The notes: generated by a model from the letters alone, not told the origin. Counted from the first letter of the stretch, positions 1 to 8,872 are shown. The stretch is DNA of 64,000 nt from Nonomuraea endophytica (GCF_014203235.1 NZ_JACHIN010000007.1:222560-286559), one strand, 5' to 3'. Made by a program: numbers and translations.

Positions 1-115
1 GCTCGGGCAGGTGCTCTGGCGAAGGCTCGGGCAGATGCCCTGCCGAAGGCTCGGGCAGGTGCTCTGGCGAGGGCTCGGGCAGGTGCTCTGGCGAGGGCTC
101 GGGAAGGTGGCTCAC
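1..115 (-). repeat. 24-bp in-frame tandem repeat (HLPEPSPE octapeptide)
   Basis: On the plus strand the unit begins gctcgggcaggtgctctggc and is 24 bp long. Four complete units and a degenerate fifth are visible before the window edge. Twenty-four is a multiple of three, so the repeat is translated on the minus strand as HLPEPSPE. One unit differs, reading HLPEPSAG. Confidence 0.9.
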
Positions 116-367
116 CTCGTCGGTCACCAGCAGGCGGCCCACCCGGAGGCCTGCCTCGGTCACCCGCGCCTCCAGCCCGGCCTCCTCGAAGGCCCGGGCG
201 ACGGCGTCGGTCACGTCGTAGAGCGGGACGTCGGCCGCCGTCGCCAGCCGCAGATCTTCTACCGACTGATCGGTAAGTCCATGCGCGACCAACGCGTGCC
301 CACCGACGAGCGCCAGCCCGTACCTCTGACAGACGGGCCGCGCGGCGGCCAGTAGCCGATCCTTCAC
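1..367 (-). CDS. Nucleotidyltransferase-like protein (AbiEii/MNT type), 3'-truncated by window edge
   Basis: Partial gene running off the left edge; GTG start at 367, sharing 4 bp (GTGA) with the stop of the upstream membrane-protein gene, so translation is probably coupled. Residues about 14-35 read VGGHALVAHGL then SVEDLRLAT, which resembles the glycine-rich and S-x-D-L-D motifs of AbiEii-type nucleotidyltransferases, although the second Asp is replaced by Arg. From about residue 85 the protein becomes an octapeptide repeat, HLPEPSPE, with at least four copies before the edge. The family assignment is by motif only. The repeat is unusual and the true C-terminus is not visible, so catalytic activity is uncertain. 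Confidence 0.6.
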   Translation of the reverse strand, partial: MKDRLLAAARPVCQRYGLALVGGHALVAHGLTDQSVEDLRLATAADVPLYDVTDAVARAFEEAGLEARVTEAGLRVGRLLVTDEVSHLPEPSPEHLPEPSPEHLPEPSAGHLPEPSPEHLPE

Positions 368-1119
368 ACCTGTCCTCGCCGCTTCCTGGTGGAGGGAAGG
401 TCATGCCGTCCCGAGACGAACTCCTGGAAGGCGATCTTCGCGCGGATCACCGGTCGGCGCCAGCGGTCCTCCCGGTGGATGGCCCTGGCGAGCTTGCGCG
501 GGTTGCGTCCGGCGAAGAACCAGTGCGCCCAGGGGGAACCGGGACGGGCCAGCCGTACCGCGCTGACGACCAGGACGAGCGGCACGAACAGCCCGACGAG
601 ACCCGTCCAGATCTTGCCCTTGAGCAGGGTCACCACGGCGAGCACGAGGTTGCAGACGATCACCAGCGTGGTGTCGGCGAGGCCCCAGAGGTCCACGACC
701 AGCGGCCGCAGTCCGATGAGCAGCAGCCCGGTCACGGCGACCGCGATGAAGACGGCGTCGACGGAGGTTCGTCCCTCTTCCTCCCAGTACACGTCGTGCA
801 GGTGCAGGATCAGCGCGAACTCGTCCAGCACCAGCGCCGAACCCACCCCGAAGATCGAGGCCGCCACCGCGAACCACAGCTGCGACGCCGTCGCCACGAC
901 CAGCCCGGTGACGCCGCCGATCAGCATCAGCACGACCCCGAACACCACGTGGTGGATGTGCATCTCACCCACGCTGACGTTGCGGAACCATCCGATCTTG
1001 GCTCGGATCAAGCGGACGTTGATGCGCACGAAAACGAAGGCGCCGATGAGCGCGACGAAGAAACAGAACAGCGGTAGCCGCCCCGTCGCAACGATGCTGT
1101 GCTCGAACCAATACCCCAT
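364..1119 (-). CDS. Conserved polytopic membrane protein
   Basis: A 251-residue membrane protein with about six hydrophobic segments: near residues 15-32, 57-77, 81-100, 122-140, 145-163 and 170-188. It has a conserved-looking HIHH motif before segment 2 and an acidic DEFALILHLHDVYWEEEGR stretch between segments 3 and 4. The C-terminal 60 residues are basic and probably cytoplasmic. I recognise this as an actinobacterial integral membrane family of unknown function; the clustered His and Glu residues could bind metal, but that is inference. It precedes the nucleotidyltransferase-like gene with a 4-bp overlap. Confidence 0.8.
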   Translation of the reverse strand: MGYWFEHSIVATGRLPLFCFFVALIGAFVFVRINVRLIRAKIGWFRNVSVGEMHIHHVVFGVVLMLIGGVTGLVVATASQLWFAVAASIFGVGSALVLDEFALILHLHDVYWEEEGRTSVDAVFIAVAVTGLLLIGLRPLVVDLWGLADTTLVIVCNLVLAVVTLLKGKIWTGLVGLFVPLVLVVSAVRLARPGSPWAHWFFAGRNPRKLARAIHREDRWRRPVIRAKIAFQEFVSGRHDLPSTRKRRGQV

Positions 1120-1146
1120 AGCCCTGAAACCGATGGTACGAGCAGT

Positions 1147-2079
1147 TCAGTGCACCTTGCGCGACGGCTGGGTCACCTGGGCGGATTGGAGGCGTTTGAC
1201 CAGTTCTCTGGTGACCTCGCGGTCGGCGAGCGAGAGCCGTACCCGCTGCTCGGACTCCGCGAACGTCGGCGGCTCGCCCGTGAGGTCCTTCACCAGCTCG
1301 TCGTAGTGGGCGCGGACCCGCTCGCGCGGCAGGTCCAGCCGGTCGGCCAGCGCCTTCCTGAGCTCGGCGGCACGCAGCCCGGCGAACGTGTACTCGTCGT
1401 AGGACGGCACCCCCGGCAGCGGGCGGCCGGACGCGCGGGCCTGCTCGCGGCGGCGGTTCTCCGCCGCCAGCGCCGCCGCGAACCCCGCCTCGCTGACGTC
1501 CGCGAGCAGCCCTTCCTCCCGCGCCCACAACCGCAGCACCTTGTCCTGTACGGCCAGCGCCAGCCCCTCCTTCCTGAGCCGGTCAGGCGGGATGGCTCCT
1601 CCGTTGGCCGCGGCGACGCCGGCCCGAGCGGTGTTCATGCCCCGCTCCAGCTCCGCCCGCACCACCGGCTCCCCATCAACCAGCACCACCACCTCGTCCC
1701 GCTCCTCCGGGGAAACGCTCCCCGGAGGAGCGGCGTGCGGGGCGAGGGAGCAGGCGGCGACGAGCATCCCGCCGACGACCAGCACCAGAACCCGCCACCA
1801 GCCCCGCCCACCACGCGATCCGGGGCCCCCGCCACACCACCCGGACCGCCCGCCACGCGACCTGCGGCGCCCAACACGCCACCCAGCGCGCCCGCCACGC
1901 CACCCGGGGCGCTCAACACGCCACCCGGCGCGCCCGCCACGCGATCCGGGGCGCCCGTCACGCCACCCGACCGAATCAGCCCGCCCAGCCTCGACCCGGG
2001 CAGGGCGCGGGACCCCGTCAAGACGCGCGGATCTCTCGTTCTGCCCTGGTCGCTCATGGTGCGGGGTGGTGTGTGTCAT
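1147..2079 (-). CDS. SurA N-domain-like lipoprotein with a repetitive N-terminal extension
   Basis: Residues 97-110 form a hydrophobic segment ending in the lipobox VAAC (Cys110), so the mature protein should be a lipoprotein. The following region (about 125-260: VVVLVDGEPVVRAELERGM, then helical segments) resembles the SurA/PrsA N-terminal chaperone domain; no parvulin PPIase domain follows. The first 96 residues are unusual: eight heptapeptide repeats of the type G-[WS]-R-x-G-R-x fill residues 38-94. No in-frame start codon was found between the ATG at 2079 and the hydrophobic segment, so the extension appears to be translated. The ATG lies 5 bp after the beta-helix gene, which suggests an operon. 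Confidence 0.7.
   Translation of the reverse strand: MTHTTPHHERPGQNERSARLDGVPRPARVEAGRADSVGWRDGRPGSRGGRAGWRVERPGWRGGRAGWRVGRRRSRGGRSGWCGGGPGSRGGRGWWRVLVLVVGGMLVAACSLAPHAAPPGSVSPEERDEVVVLVDGEPVVRAELERGMNTARAGVAAANGGAIPPDRLRKEGLALAVQDKVLRLWAREEGLLADVSEAGFAAALAAENRRREQARASGRPLPGVPSYDEYTFAGLRAAELRKALADRLDLPRERVRAHYDELVKDLTGEPPTFAESEQRVRLSLADREVTRELVKRLQSAQVTQPSRKVH
1792..1968 (-). repeat. 21-bp in-frame tandem repeat, about 8 copies
   Basis: Read on the minus strand, the unit is close to tggcgtggcgggcgcgccgg plus one base. Units differ by substitutions but keep a 21-bp period, so the frame is preserved and heptapeptides such as GWRGGRA and GSRGGRA result. The array lies directly after the beta-helix gene and forms the N-terminal extension of the lipoprotein. 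Confidence 0.85.
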
Positions 2080-2083
2080 GGCG

Positions 2084-4162
2084 TCAGCCGGTGACCTTCA
2101 TGTCGAAGACGTGCAGACCGGCGTCCGCGAGCGGGCTCCCCGCAGGCAGCGTGACCGAGGCGACCGTCTTGCCCGGGTCCAAGGGGACCGCGTAGCCGAA
2201 GACCGAGACGCCCGATTCCCGGGTCTGCCCGGTGGCCGGGTTCTTGTGGCTGGTCTGGGTGATGTTGTGATAGTCCGTACGAGCGACCACAACCCCGCCG
2301 GAAGGCGCCGAGGCATCCCAGAAGTCCCCGAACCGCACCGTCTTGGCTTCGGCGCTGCCGTCGGTGTAGGTAACGGTGAATTCACCCTCCCGCACCTTGA
2401 ACACCCCGGTCCCCAGCAAAACGAGCTTCGCTCCCTTCCCGGACACCCGGATCGTCTGACCGGCCGCCTTCACGTTGTCGGCCCAGCCGTACGGGCGCGG
2501 ATGCCACACGAACGACGCGCCGAGCACGCTCACCGCCCGCCCGGGAACGAGCCCGGCCCTCTCCAGCCCCTGCCCCGGATAGCTGCGTCCGCTGGTGGAC
2601 AGCCCGCCGGTGTTCGGGTTGAGGTCGGAGCTGACGCCGACGTTGTTGTAGGCGTCCTCGATCCTCCGGTACGGCTCCGCCGCCACGGGACCGCCGGAGT
2701 AGGCGCCCCTGCTCAACGTCGTCAACGGGTTGCCGAAGTAGTCACGGGCACCCAGCCCCTCCACAGCCACCCCGGTGCCCAAGGCAGGCGATCCGGCGAG
2801 CAGCTTGTATCCGTCCACGTCACCGGCGCCGGTCGCGGTGCCGGGTTTGGCCAGCCCTGGGTCGCCGGTGATGCCGCGGGCGTCACCGGCGGGCGGGGTG
2901 ATGCCGCCGTGGTAGACGTTGGCGTCGTAGGTGATGCCGGTGCCGGTCGGGAAGGCGCCGTGGGCGGCGTAGAAGATGTTGTTGACGAGGCGGGTGTCCT
3001 GGTTGAGCCGCATGTCCACCTTCTGGCTGGAGCAGAAGAAGGTGTTGTTGTAGACGCGGAAGGGCGCGTTGTCGGTGTTGGCGATGCGGCAGTCGTCCTG
3101 GGCGATGTTGAAACGTAGAACGGCGGTCGCCTTGTAGTTGGGAAACTCGGTGCAGCCCTGGCAGCCGAGGAAGAAGCCTCCGGCGTTGTCGTGCGAGTAG
3201 TTGTACTGGTAAAGGCAGGTGCCCTTGATGCCGCCGTCGCAGTCCCAGGCGGTGGAGTCGTAGATGGTGGGCCGCTGGCGGGTCACCTCGTTGTACTGAA
3301 ATATTGGGTCAACCGAGTTGATCGGCCACATGCCCGCGAAATTTCCGTCGATGTACGGGTATTTCCCGGCCCCGCCCTCGTCGAACAGGTTGTGCTCCAC
3401 CAGCGGCCGCTCCGAGGCGTGCACCACGATGCCGTCGCCGCCGACCGCCCTGATCGTGTTGCGGGCGATGAGCACGTTGCGGTGGTAGTCGTTGCCCTTC
3501 CGGCTGATCTTGATCCCGCCACCGCCGGTGTCATGGATGTAGTTGCCGGTGATCGTGATGCCGTCGATCGGGCCAGGCACGCCGTCGGGCAGCGCCTGGA
3601 TGCTGATGCCCGCGGAGTAGGCGAACCAGGAGGCGTTCGCGCCGGTCTTGTCACCCCATCCGGCGACATCGGAGATTTCCAGGTCGCGCAGCACCAGCCC
3701 GGCCTTGGGCGCGGCCGTCGTGGAGTTGTACTGGACGCCGGTCCGCTTGCCCGTCACCGGCGCCGGGTTGGTGATGTGCAGCTTCTCGATGGTGACGTGG
3801 CTGTTGTCGACCAGGTGAACGGCCCACTCGCCGCCGTCGCCCTGGATGATCGGCTTGGGGCCGGCGCCGTAGGAGGTGAAGGTGACGGGGCGGCCCGCCG
3901 TACCGGATCCGAGTGGTTCGAGGCGGCCGGTGCAGACGGTGCCGGCGCGGAACTTGACCGTGTCCTTCGCGCGGAACACGATCGCGTTGACCTGCGCCAG
4001 CGCGGTGAGTGGCCGGGCGGCGTCACGGCCGGAGCCACCGGGGGCGGCCTGGCAGTCGACGAAGAAGTTACGTGCGGCGGCGGCCTGCGCCGGGGCGGCG
4101 GTCAGCCCGGCGCAGGCCGCGACGAGCGCGGTCAGGAGCGCCAGACGGGGGGTTAAGCGCAT
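2084..4162 (-). CDS. Secreted right-handed parallel beta-helix protein
   Basis: 692 residues. A signal peptide is clear (MRLTPRLALLTALVAACAG, cleavage near AQA-AA). Residues about 80-430 contain repeated short beta-strand patterns with VTIEKLHITN, GITITGNYIHDTGGGGIKI and NVLIARNTIRAVGGDGIVV, typical of PbH1 repeats in pectate-lyase-like and glycan-lyase-like proteins. Several Cys occur in the middle region (CDGGIKGTC, CQGC). The last 170 residues look like a separate beta-sandwich. A role in extracellular polysaccharide breakdown fits the adjacent sugar ABC importer and dehydrogenase. The exact substrate cannot be read from the sequence. Confidence 0.8.
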   Translation of the reverse strand: MRLTPRLALLTALVAACAGLTAAPAQAAAARNFFVDCQAAPGGSGRDAARPLTALAQVNAIVFRAKDTVKFRAGTVCTGRLEPLGSGTAGRPVTFTSYGAGPKPIIQGDGGEWAVHLVDNSHVTIEKLHITNPAPVTGKRTGVQYNSTTAAPKAGLVLRDLEISDVAGWGDKTGANASWFAYSAGISIQALPDGVPGPIDGITITGNYIHDTGGGGIKISRKGNDYHRNVLIARNTIRAVGGDGIVVHASERPLVEHNLFDEGGAGKYPYIDGNFAGMWPINSVDPIFQYNEVTRQRPTIYDSTAWDCDGGIKGTCLYQYNYSHDNAGGFFLGCQGCTEFPNYKATAVLRFNIAQDDCRIANTDNAPFRVYNNTFFCSSQKVDMRLNQDTRLVNNIFYAAHGAFPTGTGITYDANVYHGGITPPAGDARGITGDPGLAKPGTATGAGDVDGYKLLAGSPALGTGVAVEGLGARDYFGNPLTTLSRGAYSGGPVAAEPYRRIEDAYNNVGVSSDLNPNTGGLSTSGRSYPGQGLERAGLVPGRAVSVLGASFVWHPRPYGWADNVKAAGQTIRVSGKGAKLVLLGTGVFKVREGEFTVTYTDGSAEAKTVRFGDFWDASAPSGGVVVARTDYHNITQTSHKNPATGQTRESGVSVFGYAVPLDPGKTVASVTLPAGSPLADAGLHVFDMKVTG

Positions 4163-4186
4163 CGATTGCTCTCCAGAAGGTCGGAA

Positions 4187-5170
4187 TCAGGCGGAGCGGG
4201 ACAGACTCGCGGGCTCCACTCCGTGCGCGAAGGGCAGACCGCGGGCATAACGGACCAGCTCGTCCACGGCGAGATCGGCCATGCGGGCCAGCTCCCCGCC
4301 GAGCGAACCGGCGATGTGCGGGGTGACCAGCACGTTCGGCAGGTCATAGAGGACGGAACCGGACGGCAGGATCTCCGGGGCGGTGTGGTCGAGCACGGCG
4401 TGCAGGCGGCCCGAGACCAGTTCGGCGGTGAGCGCGTCCTGGTCGACCAGGGCCGCGCGGGCGGTGTTGATCAGCGTGGCGCCGTCGCGCATGGCGGCCA
4501 GCCGGGCTCTGTCGATCATGTGCCGGGTCTCGGGCAGATCGGGCGCGTGCAGGCTGACGACGTCGCAGCGGGCCACGAGCTCGTCCAGCCCAACGTGCGC
4601 GACGCCAAGGTCCTCGTGCAGGTACGGGTCGCTGACCAGCACCTCCAGGTCGAACGGCCGCAGCAGCTCGATCACCCGCCGCCCGATCCTGGAGGCGCCC
4701 ACGACACCGACCGTGCGACGGTAGTTGCCGAAGCCGGGGTATCGGGCGTCCCAATCTCTGCCGGTACGGCTCGCGCGGTAGTCACGCGCGATGTCGAACA
4801 CCCGCTTGTTCGCGAACAGGATCGCGGCCAGCGTGAACTCCGCGACCGGCTCCGCGTTGGCGGCCGCGGCGCTGGAGACCTGGATGCCGCGCTGCCAGCA
4901 GGCCTCGCTCACGTGATGCTTGACCGACCCCGCCGCGTGCACGATCGCGCGCAGCCTGGGCGCCCTGGCCAGCACCTCGGCGGTCACCATCGGGCAACCC
5001 CACGAGGTGTAGAGCACCTCCACCTCGGCCAGGTCGGCGTCGGCGAAATCGGTCACCACCAGATCCGGATCCACGTCGGCGACCAGCGCGAGACGGCTTC
5101 TGACCGGTTCACGCAGCAGCCGCCGCGCGACCTGTGCGCCCATGGCGACCAGCGTCCTGGGCCTCTTCAT
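4187..5170 (-). CDS. D-2-hydroxyacid dehydrogenase family protein
   Basis: 327 residues using the ATG at 5170, which has a GGGGGAG ribosome binding site; a longer upstream reading frame overlaps the permease gene and is not needed. The NAD-binding core is at residues 154-180 (VGVVGASRIGRRVIELL), followed by the family's DVVSLHAP, NTARAALVD and TPHIAG motifs; His285 is the expected catalytic His and Arg238 the substrate Arg. It probably interconverts a 2-hydroxy acid and a 2-keto acid from sugar-acid catabolism. It follows the permease gene by 20 bp, so co-transcription with the ABC importer is likely. Confidence 0.85.
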   Translation of the reverse strand: MKRPRTLVAMGAQVARRLLREPVRSRLALVADVDPDLVVTDFADADLAEVEVLYTSWGCPMVTAEVLARAPRLRAIVHAAGSVKHHVSEACWQRGIQVSSAAAANAEPVAEFTLAAILFANKRVFDIARDYRASRTGRDWDARYPGFGNYRRTVGVVGASRIGRRVIELLRPFDLEVLVSDPYLHEDLGVAHVGLDELVARCDVVSLHAPDLPETRHMIDRARLAAMRDGATLINTARAALVDQDALTAELVSGRLHAVLDHTAPEILPSGSVLYDLPNVLVTPHIAGSLGGELARMADLAVDELVRYARGLPFAHGVEPASLSRSA

Positions 5171-5190
5171 GAACTCCCCCGAAAGATCAA

Positions 5191-6039
5191 TCACTTGACG
5201 CTGCCCGCCGTCATCCCGGCCTTCCAGAACCGCTGCAGCGACATGAACACGATCAGCAGCGGCACCACCGACAGCAGCGAGCCGGTGATCACCAGCGTGT
5301 GGAACTCGGGGAACGCGTTGCCCTGCTTCTCCCACGTGAACAGCCCCAGGCTGAGCGGGTAGAGATGCTGGTCGTTGAGCATGACCAGCGGCAGGAAGAA
5401 GTTGTTCCAGATCGCCGTGAACTGGAACAGAAAGATCGTCACGAACGCGGGCAACAGCATCGGCAGCGCCACCCGCACGAACGCCCGCACCTCCCCCGCA
5501 CCGTCAGAGCGCGCCGCTTCAAGCACCTCATTGGGTACGTAACCGGCCGACAGCACGCGGGACAGATAGACACCGAACGGATGCACCAGCGCCGGGACGA
5601 ACACCGCCCAGAACGTGTTGACCACGCCCACCTTCGAGGCCAGCAGATACAGCGGCAGCGCCGTCGCGGTGGTCGGCACCAGCACGCCGAGCAGCACCAG
5701 GCCGAACATCTTCTCCTTGCCGAACCAGGCGTACTTGTCGAAGGCAAAGCCGCACATCACCGAGATCAGCGCGCTCACCGCCGCTCCGGCCCCCGCGTAC
5801 AGGACGCTGTTGAGGTACCAGCGGAAGAAGATGCCGCCGTTCTCGCTGCTCACCGCCCGGATGTTGTCGATCAGGCTGAAGTCGGCGAAGGCGAAGCCCG
5901 GCGTGCCGTACAGGTCGTCAAGGGTCTTCGTCGAGGCGAACAGCAGCCACGTCAGCGGCAGCAGCGTGTAAAGAGCGGCGATCACCAGGAAGAGGTTGAC
6001 CGTCGCCCGGGACATCCACTTCATCGGCGGTTGCTCCAC
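5191..6039 (-). CDS. Carbohydrate ABC transporter permease (MalG type)
   Basis: 282 residues, six predicted transmembrane segments. The cytoplasmic EAA loop is present at about residues 180-200 (EAARSDGAGEVRAFVRVALP), the contact site for the ATPase. The C-terminus reads FWKAGMTAGSVK, the standard ending of MalG/UgpE-like permeases. It overlaps the upstream permease gene by 19 bp. No ATP-binding subunit is encoded nearby; as is common in actinobacteria, a shared MsiK-like ATPase elsewhere probably energises the system. Confidence 0.92.
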   Translation of the reverse strand: MEQPPMKWMSRATVNLFLVIAALYTLLPLTWLLFASTKTLDDLYGTPGFAFADFSLIDNIRAVSSENGGIFFRWYLNSVLYAGAGAAVSALISVMCGFAFDKYAWFGKEKMFGLVLLGVLVPTTATALPLYLLASKVGVVNTFWAVFVPALVHPFGVYLSRVLSAGYVPNEVLEAARSDGAGEVRAFVRVALPMLLPAFVTIFLFQFTAIWNNFFLPLVMLNDQHLYPLSLGLFTWEKQGNAFPEFHTLVITGSLLSVVPLLIVFMSLQRFWKAGMTAGSVK

Positions 6040-6893
6040 TTGGTGACGACGTACGACATCACGGCGGCCAGCAGCGCCAGCAGGATCGAGGCGGCGCCCG
6101 CCTGGCCGTAGTCGTTGTTGCCGAACGCCTCGTTGTAGGCGTACATGTTCGGGGTCCAGGTGCTGACCACGCCGTCACTGGAGTTGTCGAACACCATGGG
6201 CTCGGTGAACAACTGCAGCGAGCCGATGATCGTGAACAGCAGCGTCGTGATGACCGCGCCGCGAATGAGCGGCAGCTTCACGCTGAAGGCGGTCCGCAAC
6301 CGGCCCGCGCCGTCCATCCGCGCCGCCTCCAGCACCTCGGCCGGGATGGCCTGCAGCGCCGCGAAGTAGATGATCATGTTGTAGCCGATCCACTCCCAGA
6401 GCGCGACGTTGACGATGGACCCCAGCACCGCCCCGCCGCCGAGAAAGTCGACCCCGCCCAGAAGATCCACGATCGGGCTGATCCCCGGCAGATAGAGATA
6501 GAGCCAGATCAGCCCCGCGATCACGCCCGGCACCACGTGCGGCATGAACAACGCCAGCTGAAAGAACCTCCGCAGCCGCGCCAGCCCAGAATCGAGCAGC
6601 AACGCCAGCCCCAGCGCTCCGCCGATCATCAGCGGGATGTAGAGCAGGCAGTACCCGACGATCACCAGAAACCCGTCAGTGAACGCCCGGTCCTTCAGGG
6701 TGTCCAGATAGTTCCCAAGCCCCACGAAAACCGTCTCGGTCCCACCGAACCCGAGGCCCGAGGACTTCTCACTGAACAGGCTCAGATAGACCGCGTAGCC
6801 CAGCGGCGCCACGATCACCGCGGCGAAGAGCACGAAGAACGGCCCCACGAAGAGCGCAACCGCCCCCCGCCGCCGCACCGCCTCACTACGCAT
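6021..6893 (-). CDS. Carbohydrate ABC transporter permease (MalF/UgpA type)
   Basis: 290 residues with six transmembrane segments and an EAA loop (EAARMDGAGRLRTAFSVKLP, about residues 190-210). It is the partner of the MalG-type permease that it overlaps. The start at 6893 is preceded by AAGGAG on the minus strand. Unlike most such operons, a 570-bp degenerate tandem repeat separates this gene from the binding-protein gene. Confidence 0.92.
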   Translation of the reverse strand: MRSEAVRRRGAVALFVGPFFVLFAAVIVAPLGYAVYLSLFSEKSSGLGFGGTETVFVGLGNYLDTLKDRAFTDGFLVIVGYCLLYIPLMIGGALGLALLLDSGLARLRRFFQLALFMPHVVPGVIAGLIWLYLYLPGISPIVDLLGGVDFLGGGAVLGSIVNVALWEWIGYNMIIYFAALQAIPAEVLEAARMDGAGRLRTAFSVKLPLIRGAVITTLLFTIIGSLQLFTEPMVFDNSSDGVVSTWTPNMYAYNEAFGNNDYGQAGAASILLALLAAVMSYVVTKWSNRR

Positions 6894-6900
6894 ACTGCTC

Positions 6901-7470
6901 CTTCGTCATCATTTCCGGCACACCACGGACCTCTCCCCACACGGCGAGACCCTCTTCAGTACGGCTTCCGGCCCAGCGGGCCCCTTCCAGCACAGCGCGG
7001 ACATCTCCCGAGACCGCCAGCCCTTCCGGTGTCGCCGGGACCCTTCCGGCACAGCGCGGACCTCTCCTGGCACAGCGCGGACCTCTCCCGGCACAGCACG
7101 GACCTCTCCCGGCACAGCACGGGCCTGTCCCGGCACAGCGCGGACCTCTCCCGGCACCGCCGGCCTCTTCCGGTGTCGCCGGGCCCTTCCGGCACGCCGG
7201 GATCCTCCCGGCGCAGCCCGGATCCCTCCCCGCACGGCCGGACCCTCCGGGTCCGCCGGGATCCTTCCGGCGCAGCACGGACCCTTCCGCGCACGGCCGG
7301 ACCCTCCCGGTATGGGCCGGGCCCTTCCGGCGCATAGGGACCCCTTCTTGCACGCCGGACCCTTCCGGCGCAGCGGGTCCTTTCCGATACAGCGGGACCC
7401 TTCCAATACGACGGGTCATTTTCCGATACGGCGGGTCATTTCCGGCACGGAGAGATGTGCCCTTCCGGTG
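6901..7470 (-). repeat. Degenerate 19-21-bp tandem repeat, more than 25 copies
   Basis: Fills the whole gap between the solute-binding-protein stop and the permease start. On the minus strand the core unit is cgggagaggtccgygctgtgc, drifting to cggaagggtcccggcgacac towards the binding-protein gene. The first unit begins right after that gene's TGA. Reading frames run through it, but the unit length changes between 19 and 21 bp, so no conserved peptide results. I consider it non-coding. It is transcribed if the operon is read through. Confidence 0.85.
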
Positions 7471-8784
7471 TCACTGCTGGGCGGCGACGTTCAGCCCGCG
7501 GGCCTTGATCTCGTTGACCGTCGCGGTCTGCACGGTGTCCAGGACCGACGGGATCGTGGTCTCACCGGTGCCCACCTTGCCAAGCGAGTCCTTGAAGGCG
7601 GTGAGGGTCTGCACCATGCTCGGCCCCCACGTCCACCCCGGCTGAACGGTCTTGTACGACTCCGCGAACAGCGAGTAGATGTCCTGACCGCCATAGAACG
7701 AGGCGTCGAAGCTCTTGGCCGCAACCGGCACCAGCTCGGCGATGGCAGGGAAGCCACTGGAGGTGCCGGAGGCCAGGCGGGCCGTCCAAGCCTGCTCAGA
7801 CCCGGTCAGCCACTTGATGACCTCGATCGCTTGCTTACTGTTCTTACTGTTTTTGGAGACACCGAAAGTGGTGCCGCCGAGCATGCCGCTGGCCGGAGTC
7901 CCCCAGTGAGGCACCGGCGCGATCGCCCACTTGCCGGACTGCCCCGCATGGCCGCTCTTCATGACGCCCGCACCCCAGTTGGCGCCGACATAGCCCCAGA
8001 GGCTGTCGTCCTCGAAGGCCGCGTTCCAAGGCTGCGAGAACGAGGCCTGCACATGCACGAGGTCGTCCTTGACCAGGCCCTGCCAGTAGTCGGCGACCTT
8101 CTTGGTGGCCTCATCCGCGATGGACACCTTCCAGGCATCTCCCTCGGTCCCGAACCACTTGCCCCCCGCCTGCCAGGCGAGCGCCGCCAGCACACTGGGA
8201 TCATCAGGAAAGAACGTGGCGATCCGCGCCTTGCCGTCCGCCTTCTTCACCTTCGAAGCGGCGACCTTGAAGTCGTCCCAGGTCTCGGGCACGTCGATCT
8301 TGTGCTTCTCGAACAGATCCTTGCGATAGAAGAACACCTGCGGCGCCGCGTCCATAGGCACCCCCCAGGTCTTCCCGCCCAGCTCGACCAGGCTGAAGAC
8401 GGAGCCCGGATACTTCCCCTTGACGTCAGCGGTGTCAGCGGTGATGTCCTGCAAGGCGCCCTGATTAACAAAGTCAGGCAGCTGGGGATACTCGATCGAC
8501 ATGACATCAGGCGCGTTCCCGGCCTTGACGGCGTTGGCGAACTTCGCATAGCCGCCCGCGTTGCCCGAGGGGATCTCCTCGAACTTGATCTGGACGTCCT
8601 TGTGCGACTTGTTGAAGGCGTCCACGACCTGCTGCGTGCCCTTGGCCCAGCCCCAGAACGTGACGCTAACCGGCTCCCCACCACCCCCGGCCCCCGCCTC
8701 TGACCCACCACCACCGCAAGCCGCAAGCATGGTGATCCCGGCCATCAGCCCGGCAAGACCGGCGGCAGCGCGCTTACGCTCCAT
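7471..8784 (-). CDS. Extracellular sugar-binding lipoprotein (family 1 solute-binding protein)
   Basis: 437 residues from the ATG at 8784, which has AAGGAG 5 nt upstream. The signal peptide ends in the lipobox MLAAC followed by GGGGS. The mature part has the MalE-like architecture (VTFWGWAKGTQQVVDAFNKS near the N-terminus, DVMSIEYPQLPDFV hinge region, and AIEVIKWLTGSEQAW near residue 340). It delivers a carbohydrate to the two downstream permeases. Its promoter region carries two copies of the 12-bp motif that also occurs before DUF2264, pointing to control by the DeoR/LacI-type regulator encoded at 9671. Confidence 0.92.
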   Translation of the reverse strand: MERKRAAAGLAGLMAGITMLAACGGGGSEAGAGGGGEPVSVTFWGWAKGTQQVVDAFNKSHKDVQIKFEEIPSGNAGGYAKFANAVKAGNAPDVMSIEYPQLPDFVNQGALQDITADTADVKGKYPGSVFSLVELGGKTWGVPMDAAPQVFFYRKDLFEKHKIDVPETWDDFKVAASKVKKADGKARIATFFPDDPSVLAALAWQAGGKWFGTEGDAWKVSIADEATKKVADYWQGLVKDDLVHVQASFSQPWNAAFEDDSLWGYVGANWGAGVMKSGHAGQSGKWAIAPVPHWGTPASGMLGGTTFGVSKNSKNSKQAIEVIKWLTGSEQAWTARLASGTSSGFPAIAELVPVAAKSFDASFYGGQDIYSLFAESYKTVQPGWTWGPSMVQTLTAFKDSLGKVGTGETTIPSVLDTVQTATVNEIKARGLNVAAQQ

Positions 8785-8831
8785 CGATGCTCCTTCTCGC
8801 AATCGATCGAAATCCGATCGTTCTGGAGCAT

Positions 8832-8872
8832 CATTCGCTCACAACCGAACACATGTCTACCATTCGATCATT
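8832..8872. promoter_or_regulatory. Two operator-like 12-bp motifs upstream of the sugar-binding-protein gene
   Basis: cattcgctcaca (8832-8843) and cattcgatcatt (8861-8872) are direct repeats 29 bp apart. Their reverse complements match the consensus TGTGANCGAAYG, also found at 10784-10811 in the promoter region of the regulator and DUF2264. A further dyad, cgatcgaaatccgatcg, lies between this pair and the start codon. Confidence 0.55.

Noticed and set aside
6901..7470. CRISPR-like array
   Set aside because: Units are directly adjacent, vary at many positions and have no spacers or cas genes nearby.
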